A stretch of DNA of 10,116 nucleotides from Planctomycetaceae bacterium (GCA_007129635.1 SKVE01000171.1:1-10116), one strand, 5' to 3'; counted from the stretch's first letter, positions 1-7,314 are shown. A program made the numbers and translations. The notes: generated by a model from the letters alone, not told the origin.

Positions 1-2040
1 CAGTTCGGTCGGCAAGCTGAGCGTTCCTTCGCGGAGATTCTTCAGCAGGGTGTCGCGGACATGTGTACCCGCCCAGGTCTCGGGGTCTTCGTTGAAGAAA
101 TGATAACCCCGCAATTCGATGACCCAACCCGGCCCCTCGGGCCCCGTGATCGCATCCAGATCGAACTCGGCGATCGCCGCTTCGATCACCGCTTCGGCTT
201 CGGCGTCGACGATGGGCGCCACGCCTTCGGCTCCCGACTCCTGTCCGTCGCCCTCATTGCCTGATTGACCGCCAGGAACATCCAGCGACTGGCCGCCAGC
301 CACATCGAGACCTGCCTGACCGTCAAGCTCTTCATCCGGTTCACCATCCTGCGGCACCTCGGGTTCGACCGGCAAGGCCTCGACCGGTCCAACCGTCGCG
401 GCGATTTTGCCCTCCTGACGCAGTAACTCCTCGACATACTTGCGTTTGACGGCCGGGGAAAACCAGGTGGACAGATCCTCGAAGAACTGGGACTCGACAT
501 ATTCGATGTGCAGGTCCCGCCGTTGCGAAATCGGGATGACTCGGGGGTCGGGAATCTGATTCGGCGTTTCAAACTTCTCGTCGACCGGCAACGCTCGATT
601 GATCGCCTTCATCAACTCCAGCCATAACAAACGCCGATCCGAATTGCCGGACAGTTCCTCGCCCAACGCAGCCAACTCCTCCAGACGGGTCAAACGCTGG
701 CGGTCTTCTGTATCGAAATTGGAGCTGAGTGTCTGGACACTGCCAACCTCCGACATGGCTTGGTCCCAGGTGACTTCGTCGAATCGTGTCGTCGGATGAA
801 CCTTGTACCACTCGTTGTATTCGAAGAAGAAACTGACCGCGAATGCCAGCATCAAGGCACCGGCTGTCGCCACGGCCCACGGCTTCTTCGATCGGATCAA
901 CCGTTCCGTGATGATCTCTTTGGGCAACAGATTCGTCTGCAGCTTGGCACGGCCCAGTGCCTGCAGGCAGAGCCCGTAGCAGATCGCGAACGAGGCCATG
1001 TTCTCCTTGAACTTGGGGGAACTCATGACCTCCTGGCCAGCCAACCGCGCTGCCCAGGCCTGTTTTTCCACGTCGACCAACGGATATCCCAGGTTCTTCG
1101 ACAGGTACTGCTGCAGCCCCGGCAATCTGACCGCATTGCCCAAAGCGACGATCCCGCCAATCTTCGCTCGCCGATCGATGTTCTGGAAAAAACCGATCGA
1201 ACGCTGGACTTCCGTCAAAAAGTCACTGAACACCGGACGCATGGCCTGAATCACCGCTTTGGGATCCTCGGCCTCTCGTACGTTCCGTTTCAAATGTTCG
1301 GCCTTGGCAAAGGTCAGCTTCAGTTCCTTGGTCAACTGCTTGGTGAAATGGCTTCCCCCCAAAGGAATACTTCGCTGCCAAACACGAAAACCGTTGGTGA
1401 TCACCAAATCGGTGGTGTCGGTGCCGACGTTCAGGACGACGTACGAGTCGGGTGGGCTGTCCGCATCGTACATGTCGTCTTCCATCGCCTCGGCCAAAAG
1501 GGTGTGGGCCAGGAAGTTGTACGTGCATAGCGGCGCCAATTGGATGTGATGGATCTCCATGTCGGCCGACAAATAGGGCTGCAATGCCGCGTAGACCTGA
1601 TCTCGCTTCATCGCGAACAGGCCTATCTCGGCTTCCATCAGAAAACCATCCACCTCGCTTGCCCCGCCCATCATCTGGAAGTCCCAGATAACCTCTTCTA
1701 GCGGGAACGGGATCTGCTGTCGAGCCTCGAATCGCACGATTTCCGGCAACCGCTTCAGGTCGACCGGGGGCGGCTGAAAGAAGCGGGCCAAGCCGTTCTG
1801 GCCCGGTACCGAGACGGCCACGCGATCCCCGCGGACTTGATTGCGGTCCAAGAACTGCGTCAACGCTTCGCGAATCAATTCTTGCGGCTTCGCGTCCGGT
1901 TGGCTGAGAATTTTTGGGTGTTCGATATAATCGAAAGCTGTCGCCACCAGCATGCTGTTTTCCGAGTCATACTCGCAGCGCAGCGCTTTGAGCGCACAAT
2001 GGCCGATGTCGATGCCCCAAACACCTGATTTAGCAGCCAT
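1..2040 (-). CDS. pilM: Type IV pilus assembly protein PilM with fused PilN-like part (partial, C-terminus off window)
   Basis: The frame is open from the ATG at 2040 to the window edge: 680 residues with no stop. PilM is a cytoplasmic actin-like ATP-binding protein that links to PilN in the type IV pilus inner-membrane platform. Visible actin-fold motifs are GIDIG at residues 9-13, LNVGTDTTDLVI at 203-214 and ALGNAVRLPGL at 299-309. After about residue 365 the chain departs from an ordinary PilM of roughly 350 residues. It has NLLP at 370-373, which resembles the PilM-binding NLLP motif at the start of PilN, then one hydrophobic helix at about 388-405, a partly helical stretch, an acidic Gly/Gln-rich linker at about 543-637, and IELRGYH at 641-647, resembling the PilN ferredoxin-like fold. 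The start is supported by GAGGA six bases upstream. The PilM assignment is confident; the PilN homology is by motif only. Confidence 0.87.
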   Translation of the reverse strand, partial: MAAKSGVWGIDIGHCALKALRCEYDSENSMLVATAFDYIEHPKILSQPDAKPQELIREALTQFLDRNQVRGDRVAVSVPGQNGLARFFQPPPVDLKRLPEIVRFEARQQIPFPLEEVIWDFQMMGGASEVDGFLMEAEIGLFAMKRDQVYAALQPYLSADMEIHHIQLAPLCTYNFLAHTLLAEAMEDDMYDADSPPDSYVVLNVGTDTTDLVITNGFRVWQRSIPLGGSHFTKQLTKELKLTFAKAEHLKRNVREAEDPKAVIQAMRPVFSDFLTEVQRSIGFFQNIDRRAKIGGIVALGNAVRLPGLQQYLSKNLGYPLVDVEKQAWAARLAGQEVMSSPKFKENMASFAICYGLCLQALGRAKLQTNLLPKEIITERLIRSKKPWAVATAGALMLAFAVSFFFEYNEWYKVHPTTRFDEVTWDQAMSEVGSVQTLSSNFDTEDRQRLTRLEELAALGEELSGNSDRRLLWLELMKAINRALPVDEKFETPNQIPDPRVIPISQRRDLHIEYVESQFFEDLSTWFSPAVKRKYVEELLRQEGKIAATVGPVEALPVEPEVPQDGEPDEELDGQAGLDVAGGQSLDVPGGQSGNEGDGQESGAEGVAPIVDAEAEAVIEAAIAEFDLDAITGPEGPGWVIELRGYHFFNEDPETWAGTHVRDTLLKNLREGTLSLPTEL

Positions 2041-2174
2041 GACCAATCCTCAAACTAGTTTTCCGTCGAGTGGTAAATGGGTGATCCTTGGGTCACCTGC
2101 CGCGAGCCGACCGTCAGACGAGAGAATGTGGCACACCGCAGGAAAACGTTTCACCGAAATAACTCTACCTTACA

Positions 2175-2188
2175 TTCAGTGTACTGAA
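2175..2188. promoter_or_regulatory. Operator-like palindrome over the pilM -10 box
   Basis: TTCAGT-GT-ACTGAA is an inverted repeat with perfect 6-base arms and a 2-base centre. It covers the whole -10 hexamer of the pilM promoter candidate, a position where a dimeric regulator would block transcription. No regulator gene is next to it in this window, so the operator role is inference. Confidence 0.35.
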
Positions 2189-2207
2189 CACCGATCGTCA
2201 CTGTCAA
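2178..2207 (-). promoter_or_regulatory. Sigma-70-like promoter for pilM
   Basis: On the minus strand there is a perfect TTGACA (2207-2202), an 18-base spacer, and TACACT (2183-2178, four of six consensus positions). It faces pilM and implies a leader of about 130 bases. It is the best promoter match I found by eye in this intergenic region. Confidence 0.6.
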
Positions 2208-2232
2208 CAAATCCCATGCTTCATAGTATGAT
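2204..2232 (+). promoter_or_regulatory. Candidate rightward promoter overlapping the pilM -35
   Basis: TCAACA (2204-2209), a 17-base spacer and TATGAT (2227-2232) match nine of twelve sigma-70 consensus positions. Its -35 shares bases with the pilM -35 on the other strand, so the two would compete or be co-controlled. It would give the GH38-like gene a leader of about 300 bases. This is a weak call made by eye. Confidence 0.3.
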
Positions 2233-2304
2233 CGATCTTGTCTGGTTTGCCCACCTGGATTCGGAGAAACCGGTAAAAACCATTCCACCGACGCATCCGG
2301 TCGC

Positions 2305-2334
2305 CGGGCGATCCCTCGGATGGCTCGTTTTTTT
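2305..2334 (+). terminator. Terminator-like hairpin with T run in the GH38 leader
   Basis: Bases 2305-2314 pair with 2318-2327 around a 3-base loop (nine pairs including one G-T wobble, with one internal G-G mismatch). Seven T follow directly (2328-2334), which is the form of an intrinsic terminator on the plus strand. No gene ends just upstream on this strand. It would therefore act on a short transcript from the rightward promoter candidate, as an attenuator or the end of a small RNA. Confidence 0.4.
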
Positions 2335-2433
2335 CCCAATCCGCTCGTTGGTTCATCGGTTTCCAGCCGCCTTGTTGCGACGTGCTCGACTGGGCATCCC
2401 AAAAAGACTATCGTGATAAGCAGGCGTGCTTGC

Positions 2434-2459
2434 CGGAAAAGACGGCTGACCGTCTTCCG
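2434..2459 (+). repeat. Strong hairpin upstream of the GH38-like gene
   Basis: AAGACGG (2439-2445) and CCGTCTT (2450-2456) are perfect inverted arms around a CTGA loop. The alternative pairing with a 2-base AA bulge extends the stem to CGGAA/TTCCG. No T run follows, so it is not a canonical terminator. It lies about 77 bases before the ATG of the GH38-like gene and could be a leader structure. Confidence 0.45.
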
Positions 2460-2535
2460 ATTGCAGCAGTGCCATGCGATGCTCTGAAACCCCCAAACAG
2501 GCTGATTGAAGCCCCTGTCAACATCCGGGAAAGCA

Positions 2536-5436
2536 ATGACCTACGAAGATGTCTTGATCCTGTTGCCTTGCCACAGCCTCGAAGATTTTCCGACTCATCA
2601 CAGTGGCGACGATGCCGCGGGCCTGTTAGCTGGTTGGTCCGCGCTTTGGCATCCGGCCTTGGTGACTTCTACGCAGCGGATGCCCAGTTGGTTCCGTGCG
2701 GATTCCCCGCCGGAAGATTTGACCAACAAGCTGGTGGTGGTTCCCGGCGTCAGTCGGTCGGAAGTCCCGTCGGGGCTGGAGCAGCGTGCTGAGGAAAGTG
2801 GTGCGGTGCTGATCTGCGACGAAACAGATCGCGACAGAATTCTGCAGCAGGCCCTGGCGCCGTTGGCAGATTCCGAATCGGCGATCGCATCGGAACTGGC
2901 GGGCGATTTTCTGGCGTTGGGATACTGTTTTCTCCAGGTCCAGTTGTTGACTCGCCAGATGCGTTATTCGAGCAATCTGGATGAATTCCACTTTCAAAAG
3001 CAACTGGTGGAAGGTGCCACGGCCGCCATCGAAGGCGACGCGGAGACGGCTCGGCAGAAGCTGAGTCGGTGTTTCGATGTACTGGCCGAGGAACGCGATC
3101 ATTATTATCCGGTCGAGGCATGCATTTTGGACGTGACGATGGTCGCTTCGACCACCATCGGCGAAGCGTTGCGCGCGCAGCTTGCCTCGGATTTGGTCAG
3201 CAATCTGATGATTTCGGGCGAAATATTGGATCGCATCGTGGATTCCCAGCCGGAGACCCTGGCGGCCCTGCAGCAGGCGGCGGAGGAGAATCGGCTAGGC
3301 CTGATCGGTGGCGAGTACGCCGAGTTGCGGCTGCCGCTGCTATCCTGCGAGACGATCCGCAGTCAGTTGCTGTGCGGACTGGCTCGATTCGAGCAGGTTT
3401 TGGGGTGTCGGCCTCGAGTTTTCGGACGCCGACGATTCGGCTTGACGCCGATGGTGCCTCAGATCCTGCAGAATTGCGGTTTCGAGGCGGCCGTGCATGC
3501 GACGTTGGAAGAGGGCGTGTTTCCCGAGGGCACGCAGACCAAAGTCCGCTGGGAAGGCTGCGACGGGACCGCCTTGGATTCGATCGCGCGGCCCCCCCTG
3601 GATGCGAACAAGCCGGGAACCTACCTGAATTACTCGATTAAGATGGGCGAGTCGATGGATATGGACCATGTGGCGACGATCTGCCTGGCGCATTGGCCCG
3701 GCCAGATCAGCCCATGGTATGAAGATTTGAGGCGGATCGCTCGGTATAGTGCCGCGCTGGGTAAATTTGCGACGATCGACAGTTTCTTCCGCGAAACGGA
3801 TCTGCCCGTGCACCAGGATCGTTTTCGGATCGATCAGTACCGGGCGCCCTACCTGAAACAAGCGGTCCAGGGCAAGCATCCCGATCCGGTCTCGTCCGTG
3901 GTCCGTTATTGGCGGCGACGAACGGCGGCAGAGGCAGCTCAGTCGCTCGACACGCTGGCGACCCTGGTCGGCGGGGCCGAACCATCGGCAGAGGACTCGG
4001 ATCGTCTGCCACCGGACGAGCTGCTGGTCAAGGTGGATGCTTTGGCCGACGAAATCGGCGACCAAGCCGACTCGGGCGAGGATCGATCGAGTGTGGAATC
4101 CTCGGTGGCGGATCTGGACCAGCAGATCGTCCAGGCCGGTCAGCAGGCGGTGGCCCGGTTCGCGGACTGCTTGCCTCGCGCGACCCAACCGAACGAACCG
4201 GGCTATTTGATTTTCAATCCATTCAGCTTCGTGCGACGCCTGGGTGTAGACCTGACGCAACTGGGCGATTTGCCGACCATCGAACGCCCGGTCTACGCGG
4301 CGGACGAGCACCGGGGGACTCGCCATGCCGTGGTCGACGTGCCGCCGATGGGATTCGTCTGGGTGACCGCCGGGCCGAATCCACCGAGCGTCAAAGGAGC
4401 CTCGAAAAGTGGTCAGACGATGGCCGAGCAGTGCTTGTTGCGCAACGAGTTCTTCGAGGTCTTGATCGACCCGGCGACTGGCGGATTGAGGGCGATCCGC
4501 GAATACAACTCGCGAAATAATCGCATGTCCCAGCAACTGGCCTTGCGGCTGGGCGCGTCGCCTCGCCGAAAAAGCGGCGAAGCCTGGCAGGAAACGGACC
4601 TGGCACCGCTATATACCGTGATGAAAGCCGATTCGATCGAGACGACCATCGCCTCGGCCGTCCTCGGTGAAATCGTAGCTCGAGGCCGTCTGCTGGACGC
4701 GGCAGGCAAGGTGCGAGCCGGCTTTCAACAGACGTACCGTTTGTGGCGAGGTAGCCGAGTGCTGGTGATGGACATTCAACTGGAACCTGGTGAGGATCCG
4801 GGGGGCGACCCATGGAATTCCTACTACGGGGCGCGATTCGCCTGGGGGACCGAGGCCGCGGATGTCCGGCGTGCTGTGAATATGACTCGCTTTGCCACCT
4901 CGCTGAAACGTTTCGAGGCACCTCATTTTGTGGAGATTGAAGACGGTGGTAAACGCACGACGATCCTGACCGGCGGCGTTCCCTTCCACCGCAAACCGAC
5001 CGCCCGGATGCTGGACAGCCTGCTGGTGGTGCGAGGCGAAAGAGAACGTTGCTTTCGCCTGGGAATCGGACTGGACTTGAAGAATCCACTGTACGAGGCG
5101 CTGGCGTTGGATGCCCCGGTACACACCCTGTTTCAATCGGCGCCGCCGCCGACGCCCAGCCGCAGCGGTTGGTTGTTCCACGTGGACGCGCGGAACGTCA
5201 CCGCGACGCATTGGGAACCACTGATCGAAGGCACCGAGCCGATCGGTTTTCGAGTGCGTTTACTGGAGACGGCGGGACGAGCCGTGAAGGTGACGTTAAG
5301 CAGCTTTCGCGCCGTCACCGCAGCCCGGCAACGCGGCCTGGACGGATCGCCCCGCAACGATTGTCAACTGGACGAAGGCCGGATCACCCTGCAGATGGCC
5401 GCCCATCAATGGACCGAAATCGAAGCCACCTGGTAA
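2536..5436 (+). CDS. GH38-like (alpha-mannosidase family) protein with altered active-site motifs
   Basis: The 966-residue product resembles glycoside hydrolase family 38. The N-terminal barrel-like region has PCHSLEDF (residues 11-18), GGEYAEL (258-264) and RRRFGLTPMVPQ (298-309), the last followed by a helix resembling the segment after the GH38 nucleophile. A variable acidic stretch covers about 471-550. The C-terminal beta-sandwich starts with IFNPFSF (559-565) and includes NEFFEVLIDPATGGL (637-651). By analogy GH38 needs HxD and an Asp in WxxDxFG for zinc and catalysis. Here these positions read L15/D17 and R299, so ordinary mannosidase activity is doubtful. I see no signal peptide. I chose the ATG at 2536 (GGGAAAG just upstream) over an in-frame TTG at 2506. 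The family call is moderate and the substrate unknown. Confidence 0.72.
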   Translation: MTYEDVLILLPCHSLEDFPTHHSGDDAAGLLAGWSALWHPALVTSTQRMPSWFRADSPPEDLTNKLVVVPGVSRSEVPSGLEQRAEESGAVLICDETDRDRILQQALAPLADSESAIASELAGDFLALGYCFLQVQLLTRQMRYSSNLDEFHFQKQLVEGATAAIEGDAETARQKLSRCFDVLAEERDHYYPVEACILDVTMVASTTIGEALRAQLASDLVSNLMISGEILDRIVDSQPETLAALQQAAEENRLGLIGGEYAELRLPLLSCETIRSQLLCGLARFEQVLGCRPRVFGRRRFGLTPMVPQILQNCGFEAAVHATLEEGVFPEGTQTKVRWEGCDGTALDSIARPPLDANKPGTYLNYSIKMGESMDMDHVATICLAHWPGQISPWYEDLRRIARYSAALGKFATIDSFFRETDLPVHQDRFRIDQYRAPYLKQAVQGKHPDPVSSVVRYWRRRTAAEAAQSLDTLATLVGGAEPSAEDSDRLPPDELLVKVDALADEIGDQADSGEDRSSVESSVADLDQQIVQAGQQAVARFADCLPRATQPNEPGYLIFNPFSFVRRLGVDLTQLGDLPTIERPVYAADEHRGTRHAVVDVPPMGFVWVTAGPNPPSVKGASKSGQTMAEQCLLRNEFFEVLIDPATGGLRAIREYNSRNNRMSQQLALRLGASPRRKSGEAWQETDLAPLYTVMKADSIETTIASAVLGEIVARGRLLDAAGKVRAGFQQTYRLWRGSRVLVMDIQLEPGEDPGGDPWNSYYGARFAWGTEAADVRRAVNMTRFATSLKRFEAPHFVEIEDGGKRTTILTGGVPFHRKPTARMLDSLLVVRGERERCFRLGIGLDLKNPLYEALALDAPVHTLFQSAPPPTPSRSGWLFHVDARNVTATHWEPLIEGTEPIGFRVRLLETAGRAVKVTLSSFRAVTAARQRGLDGSPRNDCQLDEGRITLQMAAHQWTEIEATW

Positions 5437-5463
5437 TGCCTGCGTACCCGCCCCGGGTAATCG

Positions 5464-5498
5464 ATGACCAATGACCGATGACCAATGACCAATGACCA
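5464..5498. repeat. Tandem heptamer array (ATGACCA x5)
   Basis: Five head-to-tail copies of ATGACCA stand at 5464, 5471, 5478, 5485 and 5492; the second copy ends in G. The other strand reads TTGGTCAT repeated. I associate such arrays with planctomycete genomes, but that is recollection. The array lies in the gap after the GH38-like gene and its last copy supplies the start codon of the [2Fe-2S] protein gene. Confidence 0.9.
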
Positions 5499-5815
5499 AT
5501 CCATCCGACGCGCCCCTCTGCCTGTGCTTCCACGTTTCGCAGCGAAAAGTCTGGAATTATCTGCGCATCCACCAGCCCCAGCGCGCGTCGCAGTTGAGCG
5601 AATGCTTTGGGGCAGGCACCGGATGTGGATGGTGCCGACCGTATCTGGAGCTGATGTTTCAGCGTTGGCAAGCGGGCGACCTGCAACCGGACGATCTGCC
5701 TGCGCCGAGCGAATATGCGTGGCAGCGCACGCAATACGTCCAGGAAGAAGGACTGGTTTTGCCGCCGGGAGCGACGCCGACCGACGATGCGCCTCCAGAC
5801 TGCTCGACTCATTGA
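5492..5815 (+). CDS. BFD-like [2Fe-2S]-binding protein
   Basis: This 107-residue protein has the cysteine layout of the bacterioferritin-associated ferredoxin (BFD) domain: CLC (Cys10, Cys12) near the N-terminus and GTGCGWC (Cys45, Cys48) with 32 residues between Cys12 and Cys45. It is followed by the helix RPYLELMF. In BFD-type domains a CxC and a CxxC pair bind one [2Fe-2S] cluster, and members serve in iron mobilisation or as electron-transfer modules. The tail after about residue 65 is Pro- and acid-rich with no family resemblance I recognise. The ATG at 5492 is in the last heptamer; an in-frame TGA at 5486 excludes a longer start, and no Shine-Dalgarno is visible. bioF starts 16 bases after the stop, so the two may be co-transcribed. 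The physiological partner is unknown. Confidence 0.82.
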   Translation: MTNPSDAPLCLCFHVSQRKVWNYLRIHQPQRASQLSECFGAGTGCGWCRPYLELMFQRWQAGDLQPDDLPAPSEYAWQRTQYVQEEGLVLPPGATPTDDAPPDCSTH

Positions 5816-5831
5816 TCCACGGTTCCCTCAT

Positions 5832-6998
5832 ATGATGACCGATCCGCTCGATTGGCTGGATGATGCTTTGAAAGATCTGTCCGATCGCTGCCTGCTCCGC
5901 CAGCCGACGGTTCGCTTGGGCGCTCAGCAGCCGGCGCACATTGAATGGGAGGGGCAGACCCTGGTGAATTTCGGCAGCAACGATTACCTGGGGCTGGCGG
6001 CTGACCGCCGCGTCGGCCAGGCCGTTCGTGAAACGCTTGCCGGGTCGGGCTGGGGCAGTGGCGCCAGTCCCTTGGTCACCGGTCGAGGGCAGATGCATGC
6101 TCGGCTGGAAGACCGGTTGGCTGCGTTCGAGGACGCGGAAGCTGCGGTGCTTTTTCCCAGCGGTTTTGCGGCCAATGTGGCGACGATCCCTGCGGTGGTC
6201 GGTCGCGGGGATGGGGTTTTCAGCGATGCGAACAATCATGCCAGCATCATCGACGGCTGCCGATTGTCGGACGCTGCGATCGTCGTCTACCCGCATCGGG
6301 ATCTTACCGCGCTGCGCGACCGGTTGCGTGATGGGACGGGCTTCCGACGCCGATTGATCGTGACCGACACGCTGTTCAGCATGGACGGCGATCTTGCCCC
6401 GCTGGCAGAACTGGCCGATCTGGCTCGGCAGCATGACGCCATGTTGATGGTCGACGAGGCGCATGCCACGGGCGTTTTCGGCCATGGGGGCCGAGGCGTC
6501 TGCGAAGCGATGGGGATCGAAGCGGGGGTGCACATTCGCGTGGGGACACTCAGCAAGGCGCTGGGTTCGATCGGGGGATTCGTCGTCGGCCAGCGACGGC
6601 TGATCGATTGGCTCAGGAACCGGGCGAGAGCTTACGTCTATTCCACCGCCGCGCCCGAAGCGGCCGCTGCAGCGGCATGCCAGGCTTTGCAGATCGTTCA
6701 GCAGCAACCGGAGCGGCGGCTTCGCTTGTTGGAACAGGCCGATCATCTGCGTTGCCGATTGCAGCAGCAGGGCTGGAGTACCGGTCGATCTGCCAGCCAG
6801 ATCATCCCCGTGATCCTGGGCGACGCGAGCCGGACGATGGAGTTGGCCGCCCAACTGCGTGAGCAGGGTCTCCTGGTGCCGGGCATCCGGCCTCCTACCG
6901 TACCCCCTGGCCAGTCATTACTGCGGATCAGCCTGTGCCACGGTCACACGCCCGAACACCTCGATCGCCTGGTCGATGCGTTGACACCAGCGCGCTAA
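5832..6998 (+). CDS. bioF: 8-amino-7-oxononanoate synthase (biotin synthesis)
   Basis: A cytoplasmic PLP enzyme that condenses pimeloyl-ACP/CoA with L-alanine to 8-amino-7-oxononanoate, with loss of CO2, in biotin synthesis. The 388-residue length fits the family (E. coli about 384). Motifs: NFGSNDYLGL near the N-terminus, GSGASPLVTGR, NNHASIIDG with His136, VDEAHATGVFG with Asp208 and His211, and GTLSKALGSIGGFV in which Lys242 should carry PLP. The alpha-oxoamine synthase family also holds KBL and serine palmitoyltransferase, but length and motifs favour BioF. ATG codons stand at 5832 and 5835; both give the expected N-terminus and neither has a clear Shine-Dalgarno. An in-frame ATG at 5787 would overlap the upstream gene. 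No other biotin gene is in this window. Confidence 0.9.
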   Translation: MMTDPLDWLDDALKDLSDRCLLRQPTVRLGAQQPAHIEWEGQTLVNFGSNDYLGLAADRRVGQAVRETLAGSGWGSGASPLVTGRGQMHARLEDRLAAFEDAEAAVLFPSGFAANVATIPAVVGRGDGVFSDANNHASIIDGCRLSDAAIVVYPHRDLTALRDRLRDGTGFRRRLIVTDTLFSMDGDLAPLAELADLARQHDAMLMVDEAHATGVFGHGGRGVCEAMGIEAGVHIRVGTLSKALGSIGGFVVGQRRLIDWLRNRARAYVYSTAAPEAAAAAACQALQIVQQQPERRLRLLEQADHLRCRLQQQGWSTGRSASQIIPVILGDASRTMELAAQLREQGLLVPGIRPPTVPPGQSLLRISLCHGHTPEHLDRLVDALTPAR

Positions 6999-7314
6999 GG
7001 ACCGGCAAATGAATTCGTGTCGCGTTTTGCGGAAGGGGTCGGGAGTCGTTTTTAGGCAAGCCGCTTTCCATGTGGTTCATCGTCGGCCGAAAACGACTCC
7101 CGACCCCGTTCGCGTTGCGTACCACCAAACCAAATCGGACAGTTATTGCCTTGCCGGTCCTCAGGCACTCGATAACGACTCCCCACCTGGTTCGGTTTCG
7201 GTTAGAATCCTGCTTGGCAACCTGTCGTCGCCCGCCACATCGACGGGATGATGGGATCATGTCTGTGACAACTGTCTTTTTCCTGTTACCGAAGACCGTC
7301 GGAGGACCGCTCGA
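6999..7314. other. Intergenic region after bioF
   Basis: This stretch of 316 bases holds the perfect 18-bp inverted repeat described separately. On its right side it has a TAGAAT (7203-7208) that could be a -10 box for the next gene, though I see no matching -35, and a GGAGG ribosome site at 7301-7305. I see no credible small gene; the short open frames here resemble nothing known to me. Confidence 0.6.
7035..7107. repeat. Perfect 18-bp inverted repeat (REP/MITE-like)
   Basis: GGGGTCGGGAGTCGTTTT (7035-7052) is exactly complementary to AAAACGACTCCCGACCCC (7090-7107), with 37 bases between. Pairing can continue beyond one A-G mismatch to about 7028/7114, and GGC/GCC inside the loop can also pair. 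Such elements resemble REP-type extragenic palindromes. It lies 36 bases after the bioF stop and could also stop transcription, but no T run follows the right arm. Confidence 0.85.

Larger units (their letters stand above)
2041..2535. other. Divergent intergenic region between pilM and the GH38-like gene
   Basis: These 495 bases separate two divergently transcribed genes. I find no convincing coding sequence here; the open frames lack family resemblance and a good ribosome site. It holds a sigma-70-like promoter for pilM with a palindrome over the -10, a weaker candidate promoter facing right, a hairpin followed by seven T, and a second strong hairpin closer to the GH38-like gene. These elements are listed separately. 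A small imperfect hairpin (GGTGA/TCACC arms, 2080-2097) also lies in the inferred pilM leader. Confidence 0.7.

Noticed and set aside
760..1530. Plus-strand open frame (256 codons) opposite pilM
   Set aside because: The pilM frame on the minus strand is continuous over this stretch and carries actin-like motifs. The plus-strand product resembles nothing.
3340..4536. Minus-strand open frame (398 codons) inside the GH38-like gene
   Set aside because: It is antisense to a gene with recognisable domains on both sides of it. Its composition is Arg/His-rich and there is no ribosome site.
5464..5498. Heptamer array considered as a CRISPR array
   Set aside because: The units are seven bases with no spacers, so it is a simple tandem repeat.
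5406..6854. Long minus-strand open frame (482 codons) antisense to bioF
   Set aside because: The product is rich in Arg, Pro and Gln with no family resemblance. bioF on the other strand has clear catalytic motifs, so this is an antisense shadow in GC-rich DNA.
7035..7107. Inverted repeat considered as the ends of an insertion sequence
   Set aside because: Only 37 bases lie between the arms, with no room for a transposase and no visible target duplication.
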